Origin: Affinibrenneria salicis
GTDB taxonomy: Bacteria > Pseudomonadota > Gammaproteobacteria > Enterobacterales > Enterobacteriaceae
Reading direction: 5' to 3'
NCBI RefSeq assembly: GCF_008710095.1
Contig: NZ_VYKJ01000001.1
Coordinates: forward strand, 310,001-374,000
Length of the DNA stretch: 64,000 bases
Made by a program: the position numbers and the translations under genes. The notes under the pieces are model-generated. The model was not told where the DNA came from, did not search any database, and worked only from the letters and a program-made list of their open reading frames with translations. This document shows, in pieces, positions 41,000 to 51,126 of this stretch. The number at the start of each line of letters is the position of its first letter. Within the stretch, counting starts at the first letter, position 1.

Positions 41000-42457
41000 T
41001 CACTGCGGTATTTTTTCCTCAATGCGCTGCCGCAGATAGGGAAAGAACGGATTGGACGACAGGCGCAGTAAGGTATCCAGATCGACCACCAGCACCGAGC
41101 GTTCTCCCCTGGCGGCTATCTGTCCGAGCGGGAAGCCGAACTCGCGCGGATTTTGCGCAAAACGACCGTAGAGCGAATCCGAATCCGGAAAAGGCAGCGC
41201 GACGTGCGACAGAGAGTAGACATCGGGCGGATAATCCATACCCAGCAGGCGCGACGTTTGCTGGCTTGACCCGGCCGGCACATCGTAAGCCAGCGCGCGG
41301 GCGCTGGATGGTGATTCGTTGGTGATTACCGTCGTCTCATAATTACGCGGCGGCGGCGGCAATAACTGACCGATGGCCGCCAGGGCGGCTGGCCGCAGCA
41401 GCGGGCCAAAGTTGACGGTGCGGTTAATGTCGAACAGAACAATTTGGCTGCCGTTCTTCGGCAACAGATTATAGAACGAGGCGATCACCGCCCGGGTACT
41501 GACCGTGTAATCCATCACCGACTGGAAGGTGAGCACCGGCGCCAGCGTCGCCAGACCATTCGCCTGCGCTTTGCGGCTGAGCTGCTGCTGCAGTTCATGG
41601 GTCAACAGCCACGACTGACGCGCGCCGTTAACCGGAAAAGAGTTATATTTGAACGGGTTGAACTCCGGCAGGATACTAAGCCAGGCCGATTTGGCAAACG
41701 CAGGGAAAACGGCCGGCAGCCCGGCCAGACCGGCAAAACGGGCGTAGCTGGTCACGCCGATCATCGGAGAAATCAGGACCAGTTGGTCCGGCCGCGCCAG
41801 CGAGGGATCGTCCTGCGCATCCAGCGCATATTTCAGCGCCAGCGCGCCGCCGTTGGAGAACCCCACCAAATGCAGCGGCTGCGCCGAATCGGTCAGATGG
41901 CGCCGGGCTTCGCGTACCGCCAGTCGGGTCGCCGCCATCCATGTCTGCCAGCGCACATCGGTCAGCGCGCCCGGCACCGTGCCGTGCGCCGGCAAACGAA
42001 TGCCCACCGCCACGAAACCGCGCCGACGATAGCTCTCGGCGAGATGGCGCAGGCTATAAGGCGAATCGGTCAGGCCATGCAGCAGCACTACCGCGCCTTT
42101 CACCTTACCGTCCGGCAGCAACTCATATGAGCGGTTCCAGTCATGCTGGAATTTGCCTGGATACAGCGGGCTGTCGGCGAAATAACGGTTGGCCGGCTGG
42201 CGGTCTTCCTCATCCAGCAGCTGGGTGACATGGCGGTCCGTTTCGCGAAAGAGCTGCGCCTCCGCGGCGAGCCACGTCGGCCAGTCGGCCTTATCCAGAC
42301 GCGCGTCCGACATTTCCTCCGGCACCCAGGTATGCCATGGAGAGAGCGCCGGGCCGCGTCCGCTGTCATAAACACGAATAACCAGCAGCGTCAGCGCCGC
42401 GACGGCGGTCAGCGCGATGACGCGTTTAATGGTGCGTTTGACGGTCCGGGTCAACAT
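41000..42457 (-). CDS. Membrane-anchored alpha/beta hydrolase (lipase/esterase-like)
   Basis: The 485-residue product has one N-terminal hydrophobic segment (VIALTAVAALTLLVIRVY, about 12-29), preceded by basic residues, that probably anchors it with the enzyme in the periplasm. The alpha/beta-hydrolase domain has the oxyanion motif VVLLHGLTDSPYSL (about 123-136) and the nucleophile elbow LVGFSNGGALAL. Substrate unknown. The ATG at 42457 is chosen over a GTG nine codons upstream because CAGGTAA lies at the right distance. Confidence 0.83.
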   Translation of the reverse strand: MLTRTVKRTIKRVIALTAVAALTLLVIRVYDSGRGPALSPWHTWVPEEMSDARLDKADWPTWLAAEAQLFRETDRHVTQLLDEEDRQPANRYFADSPLYPGKFQHDWNRSYELLPDGKVKGAVVLLHGLTDSPYSLRHLAESYRRRGFVAVGIRLPAHGTVPGALTDVRWQTWMAATRLAVREARRHLTDSAQPLHLVGFSNGGALALKYALDAQDDPSLARPDQLVLISPMIGVTSYARFAGLAGLPAVFPAFAKSAWLSILPEFNPFKYNSFPVNGARQSWLLTHELQQQLSRKAQANGLATLAPVLTFQSVMDYTVSTRAVIASFYNLLPKNGSQIVLFDINRTVNFGPLLRPAALAAIGQLLPPPPRNYETTVITNESPSSARALAYDVPAGSSQQTSRLLGMDYPPDVYSLSHVALPFPDSDSLYGRFAQNPREFGFPLGQIAARGERSVLVVDLDTLLRLSSNPFFPYLRQRIEEKIPQ

Positions 42458-42530
42458 GGTTGTTACCTGTATTGCGGCGATCACAAGAGAAGAAGAAGGC
42501 GCGCTTCATCCGCGCGGCGCCAGACGCCGT

Positions 42531-43319
42531 CTATCCCCCCTCTCCCCGGTTAAGCGTACAGTCGCGGCAGCGCGCCACGTCAGGCAGACGATAACGCTGA
42601 CAGCAACTGCGACGCTCCAGCTTATCATTACGCGGAATGACGGTGCGAAACAAGGGATTATCCGCGCCGTCCGGCAGCGTCGGCGTCAGAAACAGCGCCC
42701 GGCCGATGGCGGTCGGCGCGCCCGGCGGCAGCAACGCGGCGATATCGTCCAGCAGCCAGTGCATCAAATAGCCGTTGTTATTCCACGCCAGCTTTGCGTT
42801 CAGCACGCCAAAACCGTCGAGAGTATTGACCACCGGGATAAGATGCTGGCGCAGCAGCCTGACCAGACGCCATACGGCGTCATCTTCGGCCGTCTGCGCC
42901 TGCGTCTCGATAAAGAAGTGCGCCGGCCGGCCGGTTTGATGAAAAGCAACGTGAATACGTTCAGATGAATAATCCGCCATCAGCGGATACAGCAAGGCGG
43001 TCAGCATCAGCGGCGGCACCAGCAAACCAAAATACCACTGCGCCCACAGCGCCTGTAATGGTTTTTCCTCGCGCGCAGCCTGCGGCTGCAGACGGTAGAT
43101 ATCGTCGCCGTAGCGCCGGATCAAATCGGAAAAAAACGCAGGGGATGACCACTCGGCGAGCGTCATACTCCCTGCGGGAGGCGCAGAGCCAAAACGAACC
43201 GTCTCCAGGCAGTGCGGCCGATATCGGGCCAGCACATCATGCAACGCCTGCGCCAGCGACCCGACGTCGCTATGCGCATCTTGTTCGCCTGGCGTGATAA
43301 TCGTATTAACTGTCGGCAT
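42531..43319 (-). CDS. fhuF: Siderophore-iron reductase FhuF
   Basis: FhuF reduces ferric iron in hydroxamate siderophores in the cytoplasm, using a [2Fe-2S] centre. The 262-residue product (E. coli 262) ends with the diagnostic Cys-Cys-x10-Cys-x2-Cys cluster in SCCQRYRLPDVARCRDC. A Fur box is just upstream. Its E. coli neighbours yjjZ and leuQPV occur about 4 kb further on, separated by the bud genes. Confidence 0.93.
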   Translation of the reverse strand: MPTVNTIITPGEQDAHSDVGSLAQALHDVLARYRPHCLETVRFGSAPPAGSMTLAEWSSPAFFSDLIRRYGDDIYRLQPQAAREEKPLQALWAQWYFGLLVPPLMLTALLYPLMADYSSERIHVAFHQTGRPAHFFIETQAQTAEDDAVWRLVRLLRQHLIPVVNTLDGFGVLNAKLAWNNNGYLMHWLLDDIAALLPPGAPTAIGRALFLTPTLPDGADNPLFRTVIPRNDKLERRSCCQRYRLPDVARCRDCTLNRGEGG

Positions 43320-43356
43320 TGAGAGGTTCCGGCAAGCGCCGCGCCCTGATAAGAAT

Positions 43357-43375
43357 GACAATGATAATTATTGTC
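43357..43375. promoter_or_regulatory. Fur box upstream of fhuF
   Basis: GACAATGATAATTATTGTC matches the 19-bp Fur consensus GATAATGATAATCATTATC at 16 positions and is 37 bases upstream of the fhuF start. Confidence 0.85.
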
Positions 43376-43453
43376 AATATTATCGATGTTTGGCGGCGGA
43401 GACAAACTCCGCGCCGGCGTTGCCGCCCCCCTCACTGCCGGAGACGGGCAGGA

Positions 43454-45133
43454 TCAGAACAGCTGGCTGATATTCAGTTCTTCCATCAGGCGATAATTAT
43501 CCGAATAATCAACAGGAATAGCGATAACGGCCGGCCCCTGCACGTCCATGGCCGCACGGAGTTTGCTTTCCAGTTCTTCGGCATTGGTTACCGCGAATCC
43601 CTTCGCGCCGAAGGCTTCGGCATACGCCTTAAAGTCGATCGGACCGAATTTCACCCCGGAGGAACGGTGATATTTTTTCTCTTCCTGAATTTCAACCATG
43701 TTATAGGCGTTATCCACCCAGATGATATGCAGCAGGTTGCACTTCAGGCGAATCGCCGTTTCCAGCTCCATGCTGGACTGCATAAAGCCGCCGTCGCCGG
43801 AAACCGAAACCACTTTCTGGTTAGGATGAACCAGCGCCGCGCCAATGGCCCACGGCAACGCCACGCCCATGGTCTGCTGACCGTTGGTCATCAGAATCTG
43901 CCGCGCGCGGAAGCTGTACAGATAACGCGCCAGCCAGATATGGAAACTGCCCATATCGACGCACAGCGTCACATCGCTGTTGACGATATCCTGCATGGCG
44001 CGCACCAGGCGCAACGGGTGAATCGCGAAACCACGCATATTCACCGCGCGCGTCGCCAGATCGTGGCGCTGTTTGGTGCGATCTTCCAGTACCTGCTGTG
44101 CCTTGTCGGACAGCGTCACCGGATGGCTGATACAGTCGGTCAGCTGGTTGATGGTTGTTTCGATATCGCCAATCAGTTCGCGAGCCGGGCGGTAGGCGCT
44201 ATCAATCTCCGCCGGCACGATATCGATGTGCACCAGCGTGGCTTTACCGTTGTTCCACAAAGCGGGATCATATTCGACCGGGCTGTATCCCACGGTAATA
44301 ATCAGGTCCGCCTGCTGTAACAGCTTATCGCCAGCCTGGTTGTTAAACAACCCGACTCGGCCGGCAAAGTGATCGAAATGCTGCTGATCGACCACGCCCG
44401 CCGCCTGATAGGTGCTGGTTACCGGTAACTGGCTGCGGCGCAGTAAACGGCGTATCGCCTCGGCACTCTTCGGCTGGCTGGCCATCAGGCCCAGCAGCAG
44501 AATCGGATTTTTAGCGCGTTCAATCATCTGACCGAGCGACACGATATCGGCATGCGGCGCGCCGTTGACCGACGGCAGGTACGGCGTCGCCAGAATCTGG
44601 CTGGTGACCGGATCATTGACGATATCCTGCGGCAAACTGATAAACGAAGCGCCCGGACGGCCGAATTCCGCGGCGCGGAACGCGTTCGCCATCACTTCCG
44701 AAATGGCGGAAGACGCGCCGATTTCCGCGCTGTATTTAGTCACAGGCTGAAACAGACTGACCGTATCCAGGCTCTGGTGAGTCAATTTCAGTCTGTCCGC
44801 GCGTTTAACCGCGCCGCCCAGCGCCACAACCGGGTCACCTTCATAGGTCGCCGTCGCCAGACCGGTGACCAGATTGGAACAACCCGGTCCCGAGGTCACC
44901 AGCGTTACGCCGGCCTTACCGGTAATACGCCCTATCGCCGCCGCCATAAAGGCGCCGTTCGCCTCATGGCGCACCGGAACGGTCTCGATCGACGAATCAA
45001 CCAGCGCATCGAATACGCGGTCGACTTTCGCCCCCGGGATACCAAAAACATACTTCACGCCCTGCTGTTCCAGATGCTTTACAATCAGCTCCGCACCACT
45101 ATTCCAGTTTTGTTTACCTGATTCATTTTCCAT
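43454..45133 (-). CDS. budB: Acetolactate synthase, catabolic (acetoin pathway)
   Basis: BudB/AlsS joins two pyruvates to acetolactate with thiamine diphosphate. The 559-residue product has [17 protein letters not shown] with the catalytic Glu downstream in [15 protein letters not shown] and the ThDP motif [13 protein letters not shown] with [14 protein letters not shown]. It lacks a separate FAD/regulatory subunit, consistent with the catabolic type. It lies 45 bases downstream of budA; budC (butanediol dehydrogenase) is not adjacent. Confidence 0.96.
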   Translation of the reverse strand: MENESGKQNWNSGAELIVKHLEQQGVKYVFGIPGAKVDRVFDALVDSSIETVPVRHEANGAFMAAAIGRITGKAGVTLVTSGPGCSNLVTGLATATYEGDPVVALGGAVKRADRLKLTHQSLDTVSLFQPVTKYSAEIGASSAISEVMANAFRAAEFGRPGASFISLPQDIVNDPVTSQILATPYLPSVNGAPHADIVSLGQMIERAKNPILLLGLMASQPKSAEAIRRLLRRSQLPVTSTYQAAGVVDQQHFDHFAGRVGLFNNQAGDKLLQQADLIITVGYSPVEYDPALWNNGKATLVHIDIVPAEIDSAYRPARELIGDIETTINQLTDCISHPVTLSDKAQQVLEDRTKQRHDLATRAVNMRGFAIHPLRLVRAMQDIVNSDVTLCVDMGSFHIWLARYLYSFRARQILMTNGQQTMGVALPWAIGAALVHPNQKVVSVSGDGGFMQSSMELETAIRLKCNLLHIIWVDNAYNMVEIQEEKKYHRSSGVKFGPIDFKAYAEAFGAKGFAVTNAEELESKLRAAMDVQGPAVIAIPVDYSDNYRLMEELNISQLF

Positions 45134-45178
45134 AATATATCCCCCTTACATTTAATGGCTGTCGGTGATCTCTGGCTA

Positions 45179-45961
45179 TTAACTTTCAGCCGAACGGATG
45201 ATGCTGCTGAGGTTGTCGGGAGACAGATTGGCGCTGAGAAAATCACTGTCCTGCGGCAAATCGATAATCAGTTTGGCGATAACGCCAAAGGTCACCTTGC
45301 CTTCTTCAAGCTGGTAATCCAGAACGTGTCCACCGCCGGTGCGATCGTCGGTGATAAAATGTTCGTGGTAACCAGCAACATTAATACCCTGGGTATAAGC
45401 CGGGCTGCGGAAGCCGATAATGGCGCCGTCGCGATGTTCAAAATGGAACGTGGGCTGCTCGGCTATCGCTTCCAGCATGGGTTTATACGGGCGTTCCTGA
45501 CGAGGAACCGTGCGGGTTTCCACATAGCCGAACTTGCCGTCAATACGCAACGCGCAAAACAAGTTGTCGGTGCCGACGATTTCATCAATCTTCTTGTGAA
45601 TACTGGCGCGATCGGTCTGGCGCTCAAACAAAATTTCCTCCGTGGGACGGAAGAACGTCATCACCGCAAACGGCGTCTTTTGCTCGGGATGAGCGGCCCG
45701 GGCGCTGCCGTCGCCGCGCAGCTGGAAAATTTTGCTGTTCATGGCGACCAGTTCGCCATCTAAATCATTAAAAGTCCCGATCCCGAAATCGCCGTGTTTC
45801 AGCAAGTCGGCCATGGTTGTTGGACCTTCATAAACGCCGCTGATCAACCCGCTCATCAGCGAGGTTTGATAAATGACACTTTCCGCATCCTGTTCCTGCT
45901 GATCTTTGACCAGTTTTATGATTTCATCGACGCATGAGTTCGTATGAAGATGTTCACACAT
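45179..45961 (-). CDS. budA: Alpha-acetolactate decarboxylase
   Basis: BudA converts acetolactate to acetoin. The 260-residue product carries the zinc-binding histidines in AGYHEHFITDDRTGGGHVLDY (about 193-213) and the family's VMTFFRPT segment. First gene of budAB, divergent from the LysR gene budR. Acetoin production limits acidification during fermentation. Confidence 0.96.
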   Translation of the reverse strand: MCEHLHTNSCVDEIIKLVKDQQEQDAESVIYQTSLMSGLISGVYEGPTTMADLLKHGDFGIGTFNDLDGELVAMNSKIFQLRGDGSARAAHPEQKTPFAVMTFFRPTEEILFERQTDRASIHKKIDEIVGTDNLFCALRIDGKFGYVETRTVPRQERPYKPMLEAIAEQPTFHFEHRDGAIIGFRSPAYTQGINVAGYHEHFITDDRTGGGHVLDYQLEEGKVTFGVIAKLIIDLPQDSDFLSANLSPDNLSSIIRSAES

Positions 45962-46078
45962 ACTGACTACCTCCGGGACATCTCAAACATAAAGTTTATT
46001 AATATGTAGCTATTAGATTGACGCCAGAAGCAGTGAAGTTCCAATATAGAAAGGTCGCGACTTTGAGATCAAAAAAAT

Positions 46079-46975
46079 ATGGAACTACGTTATCTGCGCT
46101 ACTTCATTGCGGTAGCTTCGGCCCGGCACTTCACGCGAGCGGCGGAAAACCTGGGTATATCTCAGCCGCCGCTCAGCCAGCAAATTCAGAAGCTGGAGCG
46201 GGAGATCGGCACGCCGCTGTTCAGACGGCTCACGCGCGGCGTGGAAATGACGGCGGCTGGCGAGGTTTTGTATCAGGATGCCAGCCAGATCCTGCAACTT
46301 ATCGACACGGCGGTCGACAGAGCGCGCAGCATCGCGCGCGGCGAGAGCGGCAATCTTAACGTCGGTTTCTCCTGCTCGGCGTCCTTTCATCCCGCGGTAT
46401 TGAAACTGCTGCACGCCTACCGGCAGCGTTATCCTCATGTTACTTTACGGCCGCAGGAGGAGAATATGCCCGTGCTGATGTCCGGCCTGCACAACCAGAG
46501 TCTGGATGTGGCGTTCGTCCGGCTGCCGTGCAGCGCCAGCCGTGAGTTCAACAGTGAGATACTGGTCGAGGAATCGATGCAGCTGGTTATTCCCGCCGGC
46601 CACCCTTTACAACGGAAACAAAGCATTCATCTGAGCGAACTGCAGCAAGAGCCGCTGATCATTTTCCCGCGGGAAGTCAGCCCCGGTCTGTATGACATGA
46701 TCATGCTTTCCTGCTATGAAGCCGGTTATGAACCGATCATGAGTCAGCAGGCACCGCAGATGACCTCGGCCATCGGTATGGTTTCAGCCGGCTTTGGCAT
46801 TACCATCATCCCGCGCTCGCTGCATTTCATTCAGCCGGGCAACCTGACCTACCACGATATCGAAAACAATCAGCTGACGACGCAAATCGCGCTGATCTGG
46901 CGCAAGCATGAGCACTCGGCTGTGATCATGAACATGATCCATATGATGCGTAATATGCTGAAATCAGAAGAGTAA
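46079..46975 (+). CDS. budR: LysR-family activator of the bud operon
   Basis: The 298-residue product has the LysR helix-turn-helix at the N-terminus (FTRAAENLGISQPPLSQQIQKLE, about 18-40) and a C-terminal effector-binding domain. Divergent placement 117 bases from budA, as in Klebsiella and Serratia, supports BudR/AlsR, an activator responding to acetate and low pH. The symbol rests on this context. Confidence 0.88.
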   Translation: MELRYLRYFIAVASARHFTRAAENLGISQPPLSQQIQKLEREIGTPLFRRLTRGVEMTAAGEVLYQDASQILQLIDTAVDRARSIARGESGNLNVGFSCSASFHPAVLKLLHAYRQRYPHVTLRPQEENMPVLMSGLHNQSLDVAFVRLPCSASREFNSEILVEESMQLVIPAGHPLQRKQSIHLSELQQEPLIIFPREVSPGLYDMIMLSCYEAGYEPIMSQQAPQMTSAIGMVSAGFGITIIPRSLHFIQPGNLTYHDIENNQLTTQIALIWRKHEHSAVIMNMIHMMRNMLKSEE

Positions 46976-47032
46976 TCCCTCCGCAACAACACCGCGCGGC
47001 GATAAGGTGGCAATTGCGCCAGTTTCTTATAT

Positions 47033-47051
47033 GATATTGGTTATCATTATC
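47033..47051. promoter_or_regulatory. Fur box upstream of yjjZ
   Basis: GATATTGGTTATCATTATC matches the Fur consensus at 16 of 19 positions and ends 16 bases before the yjjZ start codon. Confidence 0.8.
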
Positions 47052-47067
47052 ATACGGACGAACAACG

Positions 47068-47355
47068 ATGTTTGCTGCCATTATTGCCGCCTGTGGTCGG
47101 ACGGAACGGGGCTGGCGGCTGAGAAAACGTCTTTCCAGCGCCTGGAGCGGGCTATTGCTGCCCTGCGCCGCTCTGCCGCTGCTGCTGCTGTTTGAGCCCA
47201 GTCTGACGCAACTGAAGGGGATTATCCTGCTGGCCATGCTGAGCACGCTGTTTATGCTGTGTCGCCGCCGATTACGTCCTTATTTACTGCTGCCGTCCTG
47301 CATCGCGCTGGTCTGCGGGCTGGCGGCGGTTGTCGCCACTCTCGGCGCCGGCTGA
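47068..47355 (+). CDS. yjjZ: Small membrane protein, DUF1435 family (YjjZ-like)
   Basis: A 95-residue product with three hydrophobic stretches and the C-terminal block RPYLLLPSCIALVCG typical of DUF1435 as I recall it. Function unknown. Position supports the call: E. coli yjjZ lies between fhuF and the leuQPV tRNA genes. A Fur box directly upstream suggests induction by iron limitation. Confidence 0.7.
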   Translation: MFAAIIAACGRTERGWRLRKRLSSAWSGLLLPCAALPLLLLFEPSLTQLKGIILLAMLSTLFMLCRRRLRPYLLLPSCIALVCGLAAVVATLGAG

Positions 47356-47462
47356 AAAACGCATATTCGGCGAGCAGAAACATTAACAATACTAATCAAA
47401 AAGAAAAATCGGCATTAAAACAGGGTATAAGTATAAGGAAGAGAACAAGAGGAAAAACGATG

Positions 47463-47549
47463 TGGTGCGAAGAGAGGGACTTGAACCCTCACGCCCGTTA
47501 AGGCACTAACACCTGAAGCTAGCGCGTCTACCAATTCCGCCACCTTCGC
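47463..47549 (-). tRNA. leuV: tRNA-Leu (anticodon CAG)
   Basis: An 87-base gene on the minus strand starting GCGAAGGTGGCGGAATTGG and ending in an encoded CCA. The anticodon loop reads TTCAGGT (CAG), and there is a long variable arm as in all leucine tRNAs. Third and last of a tandem trio; identical to the first copy. Confidence 0.97.
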
Positions 47550-47579
47550 ACAGGGTATGAATAATTTGTATCACCAGCG

Positions 47580-47666
47580 TGGTGCGAAGAGAGGGACTTG
47601 AACCCTCACGTCCGTTAAGACACTAACACCTGAAGCTAGCGCGTCTACCAATTCCGCCACCTTCGC
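47580..47666 (-). tRNA. leuP: tRNA-Leu (anticodon CAG)
   Basis: 87 bases, same structure as its neighbours with encoded CCA. It differs only in the variable arm, where one C-G pair is replaced by T-A on both sides of the stem, so pairing is kept. Confidence 0.97.
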
Positions 47667-47698
47667 AGTATGCCGTGCGATACAAATAATGTGGTTGT

Positions 47699-47785
47699 TG
47701 GTGCGAAGAGAGGGACTTGAACCCTCACGCCCGTTAAGGCACTAACACCTGAAGCTAGCGCGTCTACCAATTCCGCCACCTTCGC
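47699..47785 (-). tRNA. leuQ: tRNA-Leu (anticodon CAG)
   Basis: 87 bases with encoded CCA, first of the trio in the direction of transcription. The strong promoter upstream serves all three, which are spaced by 30 and 32 bases. Confidence 0.97.
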
Positions 47786-47826
47786 TTACCAGTAACATTA
47801 GCGATGTAATGTAACCACGGAGGCGA

Positions 47827-47854
47827 ATTCTAGAGATTTTCCCGCTAAGGTCAA
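47827..47854 (-). promoter_or_regulatory. Promoter of the tRNA-Leu operon
   Basis: On the minus strand TTGACC (-35, plus 47849-47854), a 16-base spacer and TAGAAT (-10, plus 47827-47832) are followed by a GC-rich discriminator, the form expected for a growth-rate-controlled stable RNA promoter. Confidence 0.85.
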
Positions 47855-47899
47855 TGATTATTTCCTTTCTGCGTGGGGGTTTGCTGTAAAAATCGTCAG

Positions 47900-48802
47900 T
47901 TAGCGTATCGGCGACTGGTCAAGGCAGGTCTGCAGCCAGTCAATCACCAGCCGAATACGCGGCGCCAGGAAGCGGCCCGGCGGATACATAATATAGAGGG
48001 GCATCGGCGGCGGCGGCGTTTGCGGCAGCATTTCCACCAGCTCTCCGCGCGCCAGTAATGAACGCAACGTGTAACAGGGCGCCTGGATCAGCCCCAGCCC
48101 GGCCCGGGCGGCGGCGATATAGGCGTCCGCCCCGTTGACTTCGACCCGCGCGGGCAGCATACGGAAAACCACCTGTTCTTGCTGCATAAACTCCAGCGGA
48201 TACAGCCGCAGGCTGCGCAGAGAAAAATACCCCACCATCTGGTGCCCGTTCAGTTCCGCCAGCGACGCCGGCCGGCCAAAGGCGGCGCAATAGTCCGGCG
48301 CGGCGCAGGTCACCTGCGGCAGCGACGCCAGCGGCCTGGCGACCAGCGAATCGTCGTCCATTCGCCAGGCGCGCAACACGCAGTCCACCCCTTCACGCTG
48401 CATATTGATTGTCGAATCGTTGGCGCTCAGCACCAGCGTCATCTGCGGATAGCGCCGATAGAACGCCGGCAGAGCCGGGATCACCACCTCGCGCGCCAGC
48501 GAATGCGGCATATCGATGCGCACCCGGCCGCTCGGCTGCTGACGCTGGCGCGAGAACATGCTGTCCGTCTCATCCATTTCGGCCAGCAACTGCACGCAGC
48601 GCTGGTGGTACAGCCGTCCCTCGTCGGTGATGCGCACCTGACGCGTGGTGCGCTCGAACAGGCGCACGCCCAGACGCAGTTCGAGTCGCTTCAGCGTCTG
48701 GCTTACCGTGGCGCGCGGGATCGCCAGACTTTCAGCCGCACGGCTAAAACTTTCGCTCTCCGCCATGCGGACAAAAACCCGCATCGCCTGTATCTGATCC
48801 AT
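47900..48802 (-). CDS. LysR-family transcriptional regulator
   Basis: The 300-residue protein has the LysR helix-turn-helix (FSRAAESLAIPRATVSQTLKRLE, about 19-41) and a substrate-binding-like effector domain. It diverges from an aldo/keto reductase gene 115 bases away, which it probably controls. The pair is not present at this locus in E. coli. Confidence 0.92.
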   Translation of the reverse strand: MDQIQAMRVFVRMAESESFSRAAESLAIPRATVSQTLKRLELRLGVRLFERTTRQVRITDEGRLYHQRCVQLLAEMDETDSMFSRQRQQPSGRVRIDMPHSLAREVVIPALPAFYRRYPQMTLVLSANDSTINMQREGVDCVLRAWRMDDDSLVARPLASLPQVTCAAPDYCAAFGRPASLAELNGHQMVGYFSLRSLRLYPLEFMQQEQVVFRMLPARVEVNGADAYIAAARAGLGLIQAPCYTLRSLLARGELVEMLPQTPPPPMPLYIMYPPGRFLAPRIRLVIDWLQTCLDQSPIR

Positions 48803-48917
48803 AACGTCGGCCCATTGTTTATTTTTTACAAACAGTGTTGCACAAAATGCGTGATTTATCTTTATCCAATAAACAACCAGACTCTATGCTCTTCCATCCA
48901 TTTTGGAGATCACTCAG

Positions 48918-49913
48918 ATGAAACAACGTACGCTAGGGCCGCAGGGGCCCCGGGTTTCCGCCCTCGGGCTGGGCTGCATGGGAATGAGCGACTTCTATTC
49001 CACCGCAATGGATGAACAGGAAGCCGTCGCCACCCTGCATCGGGCGCTGGAGCTGGGCATTACCCTGCTGGACACCGCCGATATGTACGGCCCCTATACC
49101 AATGAACAACTGCTGGGCAGCGCGCTCCGCGGCAAACGCGATCGGGTCTTTCTGGCCACAAAATTCGGCATTGTGCGCGATCCGCACAACGCTCAGGAAC
49201 GCGGCGTATGCGGCAAACCGGAATATGTGCGTCGCGCGGTGGAAGGCAGTCTGCAGCGGCTCGGGGTGGAAACCATCGATCTGTACTATCAGCACCGTCT
49301 CGATCCCACGGTGCCGATCGAGGATACCGTCGGCGCGATGGCCGAGCTGGTCAAGGAGGGAAAGGTCCGCTATCTGGGCCTGAGCGAAGTGTCCGCCGGC
49401 ACGCTGGAACGAGCGCATCGCGTGCATCCGATAACCGCCCTGCAAAGCGAATACTCGCTGTGGACGCGGGACGTGGAAGCGCACATTCTGCCGGCCTGTA
49501 AACGGCTGGGCATCGCGTTCGTGCCCTACAGCCCGCTGGGGCGCGGCTTTTTAACCGGGGCCATCCGCCAGTTGCAGTCGCTGTCCGCCGATGATTTCCG
49601 CCGCAACAACCCGCGCTTCAGCGACGAGAACTTCGCCAAAAACCTGACGCTGCTCGACAGCATAGAGCGAATGGCGCAGAAAAAACACATCACGCCGTCC
49701 CAGCTTGCGCTGGCCTGGGTGCTGGCGCAGGGCGAGCATGTCGTGCCGATCCCCGGCACTAAGCGGCGTCGCTACCTGGAGGAAAATGTGGCGGCGCCAG
49801 ACGTAAGCCTGTCGGCGGCCGAACTGGCTGAACTGGATGCGCTGTTTCCGCCGCAGGCCGCCGCCGGCGACCGCTACGGTCAGGAAGGCATGGCGATCAT
49901 CAATAACGACTGA
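48918..49913 (+). CDS. Aldo/keto reductase
   Basis: The 331-residue NADPH-dependent oxidoreductase has the AKR tetrad region: [18 protein letters not shown] (Asp and Tyr), KFGIV (Lys) and the histidine in [10 protein letters not shown]. The C-terminal [15 protein letters not shown] binds the cofactor. It resembles the AKR13-type reductases of broad aldehyde specificity. The ATG at 48918 follows TGGAG. Divergent LysR regulator upstream. Confidence 0.92.
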   Translation: MKQRTLGPQGPRVSALGLGCMGMSDFYSTAMDEQEAVATLHRALELGITLLDTADMYGPYTNEQLLGSALRGKRDRVFLATKFGIVRDPHNAQERGVCGKPEYVRRAVEGSLQRLGVETIDLYYQHRLDPTVPIEDTVGAMAELVKEGKVRYLGLSEVSAGTLERAHRVHPITALQSEYSLWTRDVEAHILPACKRLGIAFVPYSPLGRGFLTGAIRQLQSLSADDFRRNNPRFSDENFAKNLTLLDSIERMAQKKHITPSQLALAWVLAQGEHVVPIPGTKRRRYLEENVAAPDVSLSAAELAELDALFPPQAAAGDRYGQEGMAIINND

Positions 49914-50011
49914 CGATAGAGGCTCCGGGCGGCAAAGGGGCGCCTGCGGCGGCACGGCGCCGTTTGGGATGCCCCCGGAGCGGCGGCGAGCCGCCGCCCT
50001 CGCCCGCTACC

Positions 50012-51046
50012 CTACGCGCGTTTTTTCGCGGCGCGCGCCAGCACCGCCTTATACACCCGGAAGCGGCCGGTTTGCGCCAGCACCTCGTGGCTGCCGAACG
50101 TATCGTCCAGCAACGCTGGATAAGGCAGGAAGGCATTGGCTACGATGCGCAACTGACCGCCGATATTCAGGTGCGCCGCCGCGCCGCGAATCAACATCTC
50201 GGCCGCCTGCAGGCTGGTCTGCAGGCCGTCATGGAACGGCGGATTGGAAATAATAAGATCGAAGCGACCGCCGATATCGGAATAGACATTGCTGGCGATC
50301 ACCTCGCCCTCCAGCTGATTCAGCGCCAGCGTCGCCCGACTGGCTTCCAGCGCCGCCGCGTTGACGTCGCTGAGCGTCAGACGGATCTTCGGCGAACGGT
50401 GGGCGAAGGCCGCGGCCAGCACGCCGGCGCCGCAGGCGATATCCAGTACCTTGCCCTTACTGTGCGCTTCCAGCGTAGACAGCAGCAACTGGCTGCCGTT
50501 ATCCAGCCCGTCGCGGCTGAAAACGCCCGGCAGCGTAAGAACCGGCACCCCGTCCACATCGTATTCCTGCCACCAGTCATCGAGCGTAAAGCCCGACGAC
50601 TTATCCAGCCGGCCGTGATACAGACCGCAACGCCGCGCGCTGTCGATCTTATTCAGGCTGGCGAACTCCGCCAGCAGTGTTTCCGCGCTGCGCACGCCGC
50701 TGCGATTTTCGCCGATCACGAAGATCTCGCAGCCCACCGGCAGCAGCGATAGCAGGTTGAACAGCTGGAACTGCGCCTCCTGCTTGCTCTTCGGCCAGTA
50801 ATAAATCAGGGTATCGCAGCCGGCCACCGTATCGGCGTCCGCCAGCAGGGCGAACTGCGCCCTGTCGCCCATCGCGCGCTGCAGTTGCTGCCAGTGGTGG
50901 TATTGCATAGTGTGCGCCCGGACCTCCGCCGCCTCGAAACTGGCGGGCAGGGTATCCTGCAAATCGCCGGCGAACAGGACCCGGCGGGCGGAAAATTCAT
51001 CGCTATGGCGCAGTATAACTTCACTGGCGGGGGTAAATGCGGACAT
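50012..51046 (-). CDS. rsmC: 16S rRNA (guanine-1207-N2)-methyltransferase RsmC
   Basis: RsmC methylates G1207 of 16S rRNA in the 30S subunit. The 344-residue product has a degenerate N-terminal domain and a C-terminal Rossmann domain with the SAM motif [15 protein letters not shown] (about 199-213) and the catalytic [12 protein letters not shown] (about 263-274). Next to holD-rimI as in E. coli. Confidence 0.97.
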   Translation of the reverse strand: MSAFTPASEVILRHSDEFSARRVLFAGDLQDTLPASFEAAEVRAHTMQYHHWQQLQRAMGDRAQFALLADADTVAGCDTLIYYWPKSKQEAQFQLFNLLSLLPVGCEIFVIGENRSGVRSAETLLAEFASLNKIDSARRCGLYHGRLDKSSGFTLDDWWQEYDVDGVPVLTLPGVFSRDGLDNGSQLLLSTLEAHSKGKVLDIACGAGVLAAAFAHRSPKIRLTLSDVNAAALEASRATLALNQLEGEVIASNVYSDIGGRFDLIISNPPFHDGLQTSLQAAEMLIRGAAAHLNIGGQLRIVANAFLPYPALLDDTFGSHEVLAQTGRFRVYKAVLARAAKKRA

Positions 51047-51090
51047 CTGACTAAAGCTCCCTCGTTATCTGAGCGGCGATTATATACTCT

Positions 51091-51126
51091 AAGTAATTCG
51101 AGTTGCAGGACAAAACGTTATCGTTT
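51091..51126. repeat. ERIC-like repeat fragment upstream of rsmC
   Basis: ATTCGAGTTGCAGGA (51096-51110) is identical to the left end of the ERIC-like element at 62807. Here it is followed by a small hairpin (AAAACG / CGTTTT, 51112-51125) rather than the ERIC core, so it is a fragment or a related element. Confidence 0.5.

Noticed and set aside
47463..47785. Regularly spaced near-identical repeats resembling a CRISPR array
   Set aside because: The 87-base units fold as tRNA-Leu with CAG anticodons and encoded CCA; spacers are only 30 and 32 bases between three units.
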